Shown here: piece after piece, positions 51,501 through 62,789 of the stretch
How the letters are laid out: every line of letters begins with the position of its first letter
Numbering within the stretch: position 1 is the stretch's first letter
From: Alitta virens
Lineage: Eukaryota > Annelida > Polychaeta > Phyllodocida > Nereididae
Direction: 5' to 3'
Assembly: GCA_932294295.1 (NCBI GenBank)
Contig: OW028579.1
Coordinates: forward strand, 33,429,250 to 33,493,249
DNA: 64,000 nucleotides
Notes under the pieces: model-generated
Seen by the model: the letters and a program-made list of their open reading frames with translations, nothing else
The model's database searches: none
Told to the model about the DNA's origin: nothing
Translations under genes and position numbers: made by a program

Positions 51501-53321
51501 TCATGTTCTTAAATATTACAATGGGTAAAATCATTAATTTGGTAATTTTGTACTTTACTTTGAATTATTATTTTTTTAAGTTATGTGCATCTTGATGTTG
51601 AAAGAGTTAGGTTTAGGAAATTAACGATAAAGTAGCAAGCTAGCAATACCTTTGACGCTGTAGACCATAGTTTAAGCTCTCATCTTCGCATTTATGGTTA
51701 TGTAGGATGTGATGTGAGGTGGTTTTGCACGAGGCGCTTGAAGAGTTTTCAGGTGGCCAGGTCTACATTTTTGTTGCTGTTACTAGGGTTGTCATCGATA
51801 TGCTGCAGATCGATTTATTGGAAAAGTATCCATATGGAAAAAATTTATGTTTTGATTCTTTTTTTATCCTCTATTATTGTATATTTGTGCCATGATGAGC
51901 ACTTGACTACACAGCCCCCACTCCAAATTTCAAACTGAGTGCCTAACAAATTGGTTTAGTAGTTATCAAATTAAAGGTAAATGGTTTCACATTGACTTGG
52001 GAAATATACTCCTATGACTAATGGTTCCATTACTAACTGCAAATGGTGATAATACAAATACATGTATGCGCGATTTTTGCGATATTGCAGTATTGTAAGT
52101 GGAATACTGATATCGATATTGAATGAAAATTGATATCAATGACAACCCTAGCTGTGACACACTGTTTAAGTACTTCTAACCTCCATGCATGTCTGACAAC
52201 TTGCATGTGTTGTACAATGGAATATCTTGTTAGTTACCAGGTTTCACTGTATCATATCAATGAAATGATTTCGTTAATAGTGATTATGCAAGGGGTAAAT
52301 TATAATGGTAGGATAAAATGTGTTCGCAGTGGGTCAACTCCGAGATGCTTTGATGATGTCTCCCGATAAGTTTGAAGTTCGGTTTGGTGCACCAAAACTG
52401 GATGAAGATGAAGACGTCGTGTTTTATTGTCTCATCGGACAGCGAAGTCTTGTTGCGTTATTGATGGCCGAACAACTTGGTTATGATGAGTAAGTATGGT
52501 ACAGTGGGTGCAGTGCTATGTACAGTCAGAGAAAGTGAAATCATTTGCTGGGGTCTCTCTGGAACCTAGGTGGGCACTCGCTAGCGTTACCCTCTGGTTT
52601 CTTAGAGTGCTCTCCTGATCTGCTCACTCATAAATAATATGTACATTTCTGAATATTTGTTTATATAATAGATCAGTATGTTTGTTGAAAAATATTAATT
52701 GTATACATATGAAATATGTATTGTGCAATGTGCAGCAAATAAAGTGTCTTGAGACATGCGCACTGTGCAGAAAAAGAGCAACATGTTTGTGTATTGGAGT
52801 GGATGCGAAGAAGACACTCTAGCCACTCGTTATGGTATCGTGTCTCAGTTTGAGTTTTTGTGGAAATGAAGATCTGTCATAGTTCTGTTTGGGATACTGT
52901 GTATTTTAGTGGAAGAGTGGTTTATTATTTATATAACCGAATATCATAAATAATATTATATGACATTTTTGGGGTGCATAAACAAATCTTAATTGTTGAC
53001 CAGCAGCTGATAAACGTTAAGATATTTTATGTGCAAAGAAATTTTGACCATGATCATATTATGATTGCTAATGAATTGGAGTTCTTATCCACCAAAACGA
53101 AAACCAAAAAAACATTGTTCTCATGTTAGATAAATTTTAATTTGCCAATTTGTGTAAACAATATATATCGTTATTTTTATTTTTAAAAAAATGAAGCAGT
53201 TTTTTGTCCCCGAAATTTGTCAAAGAGCATCAATCATTGACATTGCACTTTACATTTCAGATCAAGACACTATCCCGGGGGATGGGACGAATGGTCCAAG
53301 AAACAAAAGAAGATCAACTGA
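42533..53321 (+). CDS. Rhodanese (thiosulfate sulfurtransferase-like) domain protein, mutually exclusive exon 3
   Basis: Coding exons: 42533-42707, 43065-43256, then either 49862-50027 (3a) or 52330-52489 (3b), then 53261-53321. Intron phases are 1, 1 and 2. With 3b the protein has 195 residues, with 3a 197. Residues 1-58 are Arg/Ser/Thr-rich with few acids (MIGSTVTRTC start), like a mitochondrial presequence. From about residue 85, IVIYEELVQLIEKGDIRLVD, VREPKELAETG and IPKSINIP form the first half of a single rhodanese domain. The last exon supplies HYPGGWDEW. Such proteins move sulfane sulfur through an active-site persulfide. It resembles the TSTD1 and insect Hsp67B2 group. An AATAAA lies at 54435. 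No RT-PCR evidence is available here, so isoform use is inferred from phase. Confidence 0.88.
43437..43785. mobile_element. Tc1/mariner-like MITE, family GGGTTGTCATTGATA, copy A
   Basis: Ends GGGTTGTCATTGATATCAA and TATCAATTATAACCC are flanked by TA on both sides. It lies in rhodanese intron 2. Its interior (CAAGTCATTGTGAAACCATT, CAAGTGCTCATCATGGCAC) matches the copy at 51786-52148 in opposite orientation. Confidence 0.82.
48481..49070. repeat. About 300-bp tandem duplication
   Basis: Two units (from TTGCAGCTAATCATAC at 48481 and at 48782 to GGCTTTAAAACGCCTA at 48760 and 49070) align over their length with scattered changes. Each holds a small palindrome-like TATAGTATATATA region. Confidence 0.85.
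49862..50027 (+). CDS. Rhodanese alternative exon 3a (catalytic motif lost)
   Basis: A 166-nt exon, entering at phase 1 and leaving at phase 2, with acceptor CCAG and donor GTAAGC. It encodes residues 123-178, homologous to exon 3b: LKQLKSFL against LGQLRDAL at the start, and ALEIAHKCGYKK against ALLMAEQLGYDE at the end. The active-site loop reads GLSEVKG instead of CLIGQRS. The persulfide Cys is Gly158, and the Gly and Arg of CxxGxR are Glu and Lys. The product should fold as a rhodanese but cannot be a sulfurtransferase. Confidence 0.82.
51640..51765 (+). mobile_element. Scrap of LINE reverse transcriptase
   Basis: It reads FDAVDHSLSSHLRIYGYVGC and then WFCTRRLKSFQV, matching the AFDTVDHxxLLxxLxxYGIxG...WFxSYLxxR block of non-LTR RTs. 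About 120 bp remain. Confidence 0.6.
51786..52148. mobile_element. Tc1/mariner-like MITE, family GGGTTGTCATTGATA, copy B
   Basis: Ends GGGTTGTCATCGATAT and TTGATATCAATGACAACCC with TA on both sides. It is inverted relative to copy A (43437-43785) and ends 182 nt before exon 3b. Confidence 0.82.
52330..52489 (+). CDS. Rhodanese alternative exon 3b (active-site Cys present)
   Basis: A 160-nt exon with the same phases as 3a (1 in, 2 out), acceptor TTCGCAG and donor GTAAGT. It encodes VVFYCLIGQRSLVALLMAEQ, with the CxxGxR loop and catalytic Cys156. Including both 3a and 3b would shift the frame of 3b and of the last exon, so productive transcripts can contain only one. Confidence 0.88.
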
Positions 53322-54460
53322 ATGAATGCCATGAATCTGGGTCAGTGGGTGACCTCTAATCTGGGTCAAATAAAGGTCACTGGATTAAGGTCATCCAGGA
53401 TCAAGATTGATGTTGGATTATGGGATATGTGCTGGCACTAAACGATTGTGTGGACTAAAAAGTGAAGGTGATAAAAACATTTTTAAAGTGATCAGAGTTT
53501 ATTTTAACTCTATAATTGGACTTTTGCAAAAGGTGTGTGTGAAAAGTTGACTATTTGTTCATGTTGGTCTTCAGTGACTGTCGAATTCTTCTTGGGATTT
53601 TCTCTCTAAGCTACCAAGCTACAAGCTTTTTATATTATCAGTGCCAATTTTTGTACTATGGCTTAAAGATGACATGCAATGTACAATGAAATGAAATTTT
53701 TCAAATATAGATAAGGAAATTTAAATCTCCCAGTTAACCTTTATGATATTGTATTCAATTGAACATGTCATTATTTGACCATTTTGTATATTATCCTGGC
53801 TACTTAACCACTTTCGCAGTATCAATGCATTTTTGTAACACGTGTATAAATACATGTATATCACTTGCACTTGTACATGCTTGTAAATGTATTCAGGATT
53901 GACATATTGGAGGCTACATGACAGTGGTGTTGAAATACATTTTGTTTGCATTTTTTATCCATTTAATCATATTAATTTAGTTATTAAATTGACCTTTGCT
54001 AGATTTTTTTTAGGTAATTCTAGTTGATCATGTTGATTGACCTTTCCTCGATGTACACCAGAGTGACCAGACTTATTAAATTGCCAATCGTAGTATTGGC
54101 TGTATATTGGTCGATTTTACAAGAAGCACGGAAAAATTATATTAGGAAAAACTATGCAGGCAGTTCTTAAATGATCGCGATGTATATATATGTATATATA
54201 ATTCAAGTATTATAATATTCTCTCTTATTAGCAAAACCAGTATGCTTGACATAGCTGCATAAATGCATGCAAGTTCTCTGTAAATATTTTCTTTCTGTTT
54301 AGTTTTTTTCTGAAGCTTATTGCTGTATTGTTGAATATCATTCTAGTCGGGTTAATATTACTAATTAGCTAAATCATATATCGTGATATATTTTGCAATT
54401 TCGCTGGAAGTATTCATGAATTAAAACCTGACGAAATAAATATATACTTATAAAATAATA
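53322..54460 (+). other. Rhodanese 3' UTR with polyadenylation signal
   Basis: AT-rich sequence after the TGA at 53319-53321, with AATAAA at 54435-54440. No competing gene is seen. Cleavage probably occurs shortly after 54450. Confidence 0.6.
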
Positions 54461-54988
54461 ATGGTGTTCTTTATTTTTTGCGATCCAGCAAACAGTTGAC
54501 CTATATTTATATTGGAAAAAAAGTCGGCATGGACTATTTTACAAACCAGATTATAATGGGCATGGACCCTGTATGTTGTATTAATTTTGTAATATATAGG
54601 AGTCCAGTTGTAAATTAGCTGAGATCAGGGGTGTCGATTTCTTTAGATGGGTAGGGGCAAGCCTACTTTTTGTCCTTAGGCACTGTTGACTTTCTGTCGC
54701 ATTACATGTATGAGTGGCAACAGTTAAGGTGCCCGTACTTGTCAAGAGTTAAATATTTAAAGATAAACAACTAGCCCCATGTTATTGGATCGATCTATGC
54801 CCCCCTTCTCAAAGGAGCGTGGTATATATATATATATATGATCCCAAATGTAACCCCCTCAACTCTGTTACAGGTGGCTACGCCACTGGCCTTAACTGGA
54901 TTGTGTCGCCACCTAGCGGAAAGGGCAAGCTCATGATCACATGACTCTTGTACACAAACACACACACACATGATCACATGACTGCAAG

Positions 54989-57900
54989 ATGGGAGGACGC
55001 CGGTTGTTGAGCTCCCTTCTCTTGTTTTGCGTTGTTTTAAATGTTTCCTTGGCTTTGCCACAATTCTTGAAGGGCAGGCCTAAAGGAGGGAAGTTAGGTA
55101 AGCCCAAAGTACCGCCAGGAACAAAGTTGCCGCCTCAACAATGGTTTATTCAGAAGTTGGATCACTTCAATCCATCAAACACGGACACTTGGAAACAGGT
55201 AATACCTGGTAGTCTAATACACAAAGCAAACATCACTCCATATTATTTTGGAGTTTACATATGTTACAACGCAGGTCATCACTCTGGAAATAACATGCAA
55301 GGCCTAGTTAAGAGATGTTAATTATTGGCTTGAAATTATTGGTGGAGGAAGCTGAAAAGTTTGAGCAGGTTAAAATGTACGTGTAATTCATGAAAGTAGT
55401 TTTTGTATTTTACACTCTTGATCACCCTTAAAATTAAATTGTTTGGGTAACTAAATTGATAATTTAGAAAGTCAAAAGTTGTAGGTCCTATTATTTAGAA
55501 ATATGTTCTGTGGCTAGAAAAATAATTATTTGGCTGGAAGTTAATTAATTATAGCCCCTTAATGCATTTATTTAACTTAGAAAATAATGCATGTCGTAAA
55601 GATGCAAAAAGGGTTATACATATTTTAAAATTTTGTTTTGCAGAGATTTTTTGTAAATGACACATTTTACAAACCTGGCGGACCAGGGTTCATAATGATC
55701 GGAGGAGAGGGAACTGCAAGTGCGGAATGGATGGTTCAAGGAACGTGGATTGAATATGCAAAGAAATTCAATGCTTTGTGTTTCCAATTGGAGCACCGTT
55801 ATTATGGAAAGAGCCACCCAACAGAGTATGCTGTCATAGATTGATAACAATGTCACAGTGTTTCCTGGATCCCTCCCCCCCTTTTTTCTAGGGGAGAGAC
55901 CTCCACATAAATTTAACTCAGAAAATTTTGAAATGGGACAACATATAATTTCTGAAACCTTTTATACTATATAGCATGATAAGCAGACATCCCAGTTATC
56001 TTAGCTAGCCCAGGGTTGTAATTTCGTGATTTTTATTTTATTTTTTAAGTTGTACTGGTAGCATGACATATTCATTATTTCTGGCAGTTTGCCAACGCAT
56101 ATATTATATATATAGTAACAAAAACTAATATTTTTCACTTATTCTACTTCAAAAAGTCAGCAGCAAACTAGCATACAATTTATTAGAATTGGCATGACAA
56201 AATAGATCTGCTGCGCAATAACGAAATATTTGTTCTGCACAAATCATACTATGAAGATGTTTTTTGCATATTTTTTTTTTGCAGGGATGTAAGTACAAAA
56301 AATCTGCAGTACCTCAGCAGTGAACAAGCTCTGGCGGATCTTGCTACTTTTCGAGTCGCGATGGCAGCCAAGCACAACTTGACAAATGCCAAATGGATAA
56401 CTTTTGGTGGCTCTTATCCAGGTTCAGTTTCAAAATTATCTTTATTTCTTTACATAATGATACACTAGGAATTGCAATTTGTCATGAAGCATCACAAACT
56501 TATCCAGAAAAAAAAACTTGGCAAATTGTTGGGCATGATGTAATATGCTGTTATAATATATTTTTTCAACCATGGACTTAGAATCTCTGGGTGCAAACTT
56601 TCTTTTAATTTGAAATTTAACATTTTTCATGCTTGCTTTAGATGTAACAAAATAAGACAGTTCTCTACTAAGCCTGACTTCTAAATTGTGAAATATATAA
56701 TGCATTTCTGTTTTTTTAGTAATTTTAATTTCTGGTCAACTAACGGTTATTAAATATCTACAGAAAATTTAAAGAACACTGCATTTCATCTGCACTTTTT
56801 TTCTTATGATGCAGGATCTCTGTCTGCTTGGTTCAGACTGAAATATCCCCATTTGGTTGATGGAGCTGTTGCAACCAGCGCGCCGATGTATGCAGATCTC
56901 AATTTCTTAGGTGAGTATAATAATTTATTATACAACTTCTATATGGGGTATACTATGCAGACCGACTGCTTCCGTATTTTACATGTTAAATGCAACGACT
57001 GGCAATGAAATAGGAACTGAATTGTTCTATCTAAAACTAAGTGTGTTGAGGGAGGGGGTCTTAAAGGTGGGGAGGGGTATCTAGCAGTATATTCTCATGA
57101 TTTAGTTAGAACACAAGGTAGCTTCAAGGATGCCTTCAAAAGACAAAATGCAGGGCGAGAAAGGGGGATGGGGTTCTGAAAATTTATAACACCCCACCCA
57201 AACTGAGTGACAACTACACAGCCTTAATGAAGTTTTTCTTGTGTTTCAGAATACCTTGGAGTTGTACGGGATTCACTGAACACAACTGGTCCACAATGTA
57301 ACATAGCCATAGAAAAAGCCGTTGAGGAGGTGGAGGAATTTATCAAGTCAGCTGATGGACGACAACAGCTTAAGAAAGCGTTCAGGTTAGTAACCTAGTT
57401 GGTGTATATCAAAATGACTTGGGGGGGGGGGGGGGGAAGATCAACAAAGAGGCACCATCTTACATATCTAATATATTGAGAAAACAGTCTCAACAAACAA
57501 TAATCTTAGAGGCAATGTAAAAAGTTGAAACAAATTTGGGGCTCATGTCTTCTCAGTCATTGCACCTCACTGCATGCGGAATAACTTCCAGATTATAAAA
57601 GGAATATCTGCAACAATGGCTTTAAGATGAAATTAAAAACAGAATTATTCAGAACTTGCTGTGAGCAATATTAGGCTTCTTTAATCCGTGCGCAAATAAG
57701 CAGAAATCATTTTATGGAACAAGTGCTATACAAGTTCATTTTACTTATTTATCATGAAAACTGTCAATGAAGACAAACAAAGTGAAATAATGATGGGTAT
57801 TAATTCTTCTTCACTTTTTAAAAATTCTCATAAATGTATTTTCTTGTTTATTTCAGATTATGCGATCCCATTGATCCAGAAAATCAAAACGACATAGCTA

Positions 57901-60642
57901 ATTTATTGGAAACCCTTGCAGGAAATTTTGAAGGAGTTGTTCAGTATAATAAAGACAACAGGGTATTTGAGGTAAGGCGGTGATACTAATGATTCAATTA
58001 GGTCTGTTCCATTTAGAAGTGTGTGGTGGGGGTGGGCAGGGAAATTTTCGGACACCAATCCCCCAACCTCCGCTTTTGGTTTTTTGATGGCCCCCCCCCC
58101 CCCCTCATTTTTCTCCCCCTATTTTGCTCTTTTGGAAAACTGCCCTCCCCTGCTTTTTCAAAAATGGAACAGCCCTTAGATAATTATTGATAACTTGGAA
58201 ATTTGTGAGAAGCTGTCATATCACTTAATAGTATAAATAATATAATTATAAGTTTGTAGTTTATATAGCATATCATGTTAATCCTGGACATATATAATGT
58301 GTATGATGTAAAATTACAAACAAAAATTTGGGAAAATCAACAAAATTTGAATTAATGAAATTATTGATATAAAGGAGTTGAAGCAAAATAAAGTGTAACC
58401 TTCTCTGAACATACTGCTTGAATATATTGAATAAGTCTTTGTTCCCCTCTCTGTTAATAGGGAGCTGTGGGTACCAACGTCACTATAGACACACTTTGTG
58501 GCATTATGAACAACAAATCTAAAGGAAATGAAATGGCTCGCTTTGCTGCCGTGAACAGTCTCATCCTTGACACGTACAAGCAGAAGTGTTTGGACTACAA
58601 ATACGACAACATGATTAAAGAATTGAAAAGTTCCAATTGGAAGAGCAGCGCTGGAGAAGGAGGTTTAGTGCAGTATAGCAGACCCAAATTTATGCCCATA
58701 TTTGGCGCCCAATAAAAATTAAATTTTATCAAAATATTTCACAAGTTTAAAGTTCTAGCACAATTGACATAACATTTGGTGTAGATGAGCGGAGGTTTGG
58801 GGGCCGGAGCAAAAATAAACACCTTTACCTTGAAGATGAAACTGCTGTCATAACTACATTAGTTTGTGACGTCATACATAGATTTCAAGCATTTTTATGT
58901 CATAGGCCTGGCAATGAGGCGCATAAAATATGGTCATAAATCTGGGTCCGCTATACTGCACTTTTTCCAATTTATTTTGTACAATAATAATATTTTAAAC
59001 AATCAAATTGTTCCCAACAATGTCTACAGGAATATATTAAAAAGGAAAGTTTATCAGTTAATGTAAAGAATTAACATACTGTGGTATAAAAAAATTGTTT
59101 GAATGGTAATTTATACTTGTTTTTCTTAAACAGGACGGCAATGGTTTTATCAGACATGCACAGAGTTTGGTTACTATCAAACATCTGATCTACCCGATCA
59201 GCCATTTGGACATAAATTTCCAATAAGGTAATTACTATTTTGTTGCTAATTGCAAATTATTCATCTAACTAAATAGATATATGTGATGTGGCAAACTGAA
59301 AATGTAATCTTTTTATGTACCCTGTTCTTGTACATCTGATATTTTTTCAATGTGCTAAAATTGCAATTACATCACCTATTCTGTGGTATTTTTTGGTCCT
59401 TTTTCTTTAATTTTCAATGAGTAAATTAACTGATTGACTTTTATCATCCTTTGCAGCTTCTCTGTACAGCAATGCAAAGACATTTTTGGCCCAAAATTCA
59501 CTCAGGACTTCATCCAAGCATCAATCAAACGAACAAACACAATCTATGGAGGGTTTGGAATCAAACTTACCAAAGTTGTCTTTCCAAATGGATCCATTGA
59601 TCCATGGCATGCCTTAGGAATCACGAAAGATCTGTCCCCTAATGCTACGGCCATTTTTATCAAGGGTGAGTTCTTTTACTGCATCATAGACTTCAGTAAT
59701 ACCACTTAAAGCTGGATTGTCACTCAATATGAAAGTGGCCACAATCTATTTCATTCTCTTCATTGTCTTCTTAATACAGATTTCCTACCATCCAGAGCCT
59801 TGCTGGGTCACTGTCTCTCTATAAAATAAATAAACCTCACCTACCATTTAATTTTTCATGCCATTGAAAATTATGTAAATGGCCATTGAGATGAAAATGA
59901 GGCACAAATGAACGTCATTAGCATCATCGCTTTGTAATGCATTTTATTATTCAGTGCCTTCAGTTTTCATCAGATTTTCAAAATTGAAAGATTGATTATA
60001 CAAAAATATGTTGCTCTTCCGATTATGACATGAATTAAAAAACTTGGGCCTCGGTTTTTTGTAAAATGACCCAGAAGTCGCGAATTGATGACGCTCTTCA
60101 TTACGTTCCAATGCATAATCAGCTAAAATGTAAATGAAGTCGATGTAGTAAATTCCTGCTATATTTTCTTATTTAGTACAATCTAGACAATATGAGTTCT
60201 TGAATTCATCATTCAGAAGCATTTTCTTTAATTTGGATGGCTTTTTCAGTGTTTAAATAATGAAAATGTTATTTTCCATTTCCACAAGAGGGCGCTTGGG
60301 CACTTCATAATTCTGCTTGTTCTCAAGTTACCACAGTAGATTTTATGCCATTGTGCTATCACTAAGTCTTTATTACATTTCTATACAACTTAGACCTTGA
60401 TAGACATTCAGTGTAATTAACATGTAAAATCCCCTGTGGTTCTTACGACAGTGTAATTTGACTGTATGAAAATGACTTACATTGTAAAAAATTTAAATCA
60501 ATGTTCTTCTAAACCTCTATTTTTAAATCTTTCAGGCACTGCACATTGTGCGAATATGTATCCTGCATCAAAAGGTGATCTGCCACAACTTGTACAAGCA
60601 AGGACTAAAGTGGAGAGTTTAATTACAGAATGGCTCAAATAA
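54989..60642 (+). CDS. S28 serine carboxypeptidase, PRSS16 / K12H4.7-like
   Basis: Ten exons: 54989-55198, 55644-55825, 56285-56421, 56815-56910, 57250-57385, 57857-57971, 58461-58662, 59134-59227, 59457-59665, 60536-60642. They give 495 residues, close to PRSS16. Residues 1-22 are a signal peptide ([17 protein letters not shown] core). [13 protein letters not shown] marks the mature start. [12 protein letters not shown] holds nucleophile Ser174, [13 protein letters not shown] holds Asp439, and [10 protein letters not shown] holds His464, so the triad is complete. GGEGTAS, LEHRYYG and [17 protein letters not shown] are S28 hallmarks. Several NxS/T sites fit a secreted or lysosomal glycoprotein. 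Known S28 enzymes release residues or dipeptides after Pro; PRSS16 acts in antigen processing in vertebrate thymus, a role not implied here. Confidence 0.94.
58001..58175. mobile_element. PIF/Harbinger-type MITE, family 2 copy A
   Basis: Ends GGTCTGTTCCATTT and AAAATGGAACAGCCC are flanked by TTA on both sides (57998-58000, 58176-58178). The G/C-rich interior includes a 14-nt poly-C run. It lies in the S28 gene intron after exon 57857-57971. Confidence 0.8.
58667..58962. mobile_element. MITE (AGTGCAGTATAG ends), copy B, at a splice donor
   Basis: Inverted ends AGTGCAGTATAGCAGACCC and GGGTCCGCTATACTGCACT with TTT on both sides; long inner inverted arms continue TTTATG(C/A)CCATATTT. It starts 4 nt after the end of S28 exon 7 (58662), so nearly the whole donor context beyond GTTT is transposon sequence. 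Confidence 0.8.
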
Positions 60643-61210
60643 CTGTCATCGCATACCATTTGAAATGAATATGCTGTCTTCACTCAATCATGACATTGAT
60701 ATGTGATACTATTTTTGCATGCACTCCTTACTATCGTTTATTGACAATCAGAAATATTTAACAATGTAATATAAGATGAATTAATCTATGGCCGCACAAA
60801 TGTGACATGTCAAGGTTCAAATTAAAGCGAGTAATGTTATGTATGTGAATGAAGGAGAGCTTACTGTTACTATTCAACTGCAATAGTAGTTATATTTTGG
60901 TGTTATATTTTCTTGATATTAATGGTTTATATTCAGAGATTTTTGATAATATTCTATGCGACAGCATTGTGGCTAATATATTTTTACTCAAGAAGTCATT
61001 TAATGATGGTATCATTCATTGTATGGTCTCAGTGGTGTATGGTCTTTCTAATTTTAACAAAGTTTTCAGTTGTGAAGGTTTGAGTGGGGGGGGGGGGGGG
61101 ATATTGAAATGTGCAAATAACCGGAGTGTAACTGAAGATTTTTCATAATTTTGTAATGATTGTTAAAATCATATTTTTCTAACAAAATGGAATAAAGTTT
61201 TTTTACATAT
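60643..61210 (+). other. 3' UTR of the S28 peptidase gene
   Basis: ATTAAA at 60821-60826 and AATAAA at 61191-61196 are candidate polyadenylation signals. The second is followed by TTTT-rich sequence. A poly-G run is at 61086-61099. Confidence 0.55.
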
Positions 61211-62669
61211 GATCTGAAAGAGGCTGTGATTTGATGAACTTATATTGACTCTTGTAAAGTGTGTAATATTATGTTGTGCTGTATTAATAAATGAATTAAC
61301 TATAGTCCAAAGAATTTATCAAATTTCATACTGGCTACAATAGCACTTTAATAAGGTCATTTCACGAAAAGTTTTTGGATTTTGCACTTGAAACTTTTTG
61401 GAAGACAAATTGTCCCATGGCCACACTTACTTGAAAAAAGTTACAAAATCTTAAATATCAGAAGGTGTCATGAAAATTTCCACTTTTTTGGGATTATTAT
61501 TTACCTGATGAACAGAAAGTACATGTACTTTAATTTTTTAAAGTCATCTTCACGTTGTAAATAACGTCCTTAACTTTGGGTGTTAAAAAGTAGTAATTTT
61601 GAAGATACTGCACCCCCCCCCCCCCCCGCCTCCCTGAGTACTAGGAAGGTGGTCGTGTCTGTGAGTGAGGTCAGTTGTATGCAATGCACAAGCTTGAATT
61701 TATGGATGCATCAATACTGTTACAAGTATATATGTAAATATACATAATGAATGCACATTGACAAATAAATTCAAGCAGATCTAGAGCTGTAGACGAACAG
61801 AGCTCACTCCAACCAAATCAGATAAACAATGTCGTCTTCCATTCATACATGGACGCCGTTATCAAACTCCATTGATGCTTGGAAGAAATATACATTATTT
61901 GTAATTTAGGTCAGTTGTAATATTTTACATCATTTTAAACTGATTTGATTGCTAGACAGCTGCTTTTGGGTGAGGTATTGAAGCGATGTCTCTTTGCTTT
62001 TGGCGTAATATAATTTTCAAAAATGTTTCACTTGTACACTAGATTGTGTTTATAGGTTTCACGCATGATAGAATTATATAAGTCAACACCCATTAGTCCT
62101 GACAGTCTAACGCACATGCAATACAAAGATTAAGGGCAAAGTTATAGTCCATCATTTAGGGATTCCTATTTTGCCTAATATTGCTGAATTATGAATTTCT
62201 TGCATGTGGCTGAAATTTTCCATGAATTTATAGCTCCATGTAATCAGCTTCTAATATTCTTATTTCAGACATTAAGTGAATCAATGCAAATATATGTAAC
62301 TCAGACCCAGTTCTGGAAAATTACTTTTTGTAATTAATCCCGATCGTATTTTTTCGACAAACTACTTATTAGGCGACGGTTTTTTGATCTTTCGTTTCTC
62401 GACACTGCCGGCCAAACTTTTGCAGTGCCGCTCAATTAATAAATCAACAATTGTCTGGGCAAATATGCGTATTGCATCTAAAAGTATCACATCACCTGTA
62501 ATTTATGAAAAAAAAAAAAAACTTTCTGGGGATTTATTTTATTTTCCGACCAACCGCTCATGAAAACTGTCCGAGAAAGTTTCGAGAAACATTAGATCAA
62601 AAATCTGTGGCCTTACAATCAAATAAAGCCAGAGAAGACCAGTTATACTTGAAACATACAAACAACCAC
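61211..62669. other. Intergenic region between convergent genes
   Basis: It separates the S28 gene (plus) from the lipocalin (minus). It contains a poly-C run at 61612-61627, a short CATTGACAAATAAATTCAAG repeat at 61756-61775 also seen (diverged) near 24570 and 24685, and the MITE at 62372-62612. No gene was found. Confidence 0.5.
62372..62612. mobile_element. PIF/Harbinger-type MITE, family 1 copy B
   Basis: Ends GGCGACGGTTTTTTGATC and GATCAAAAATCTGTGGCC, flanked by TTA at 62369-62371 and 62613-62615. It is inverted relative to the copy at 38472-38715, with good similarity along its length. Confidence 0.87.
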
Positions 62670-62675
62670 TTTATT
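62670..62675 (-). terminator. Polyadenylation signal of the lipocalin gene
   Basis: AATAAA on the minus strand, about 115 nt after the lipocalin stop codon at 62790. Confidence 0.55.
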
Positions 62676-62789
62676 TTTTTCAACATACCAAGGAGTCACA
62701 AATGCATAACAACTAGAACAAAAAAGAGAGGAAAAATCGTCTTGGTCCCATTCACATGAAGTTTTTTTGCATACTAATGCAGTCATAAT

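Larger units (their letters stand above)
50028..52329. other. Intron between alternative exons 3a and 3b
   Basis: It holds a LINE reverse-transcriptase scrap (51640-51765) and a MITE (51786-52148). The remainder is unremarkable AT-rich intron. Confidence 0.5.

Noticed and set aside
62505..62759. Plus-strand open frame of 84 codons
   Set aside because: It lies across the MITE at 62372-62612 and the lipocalin 3' UTR; no protein features.
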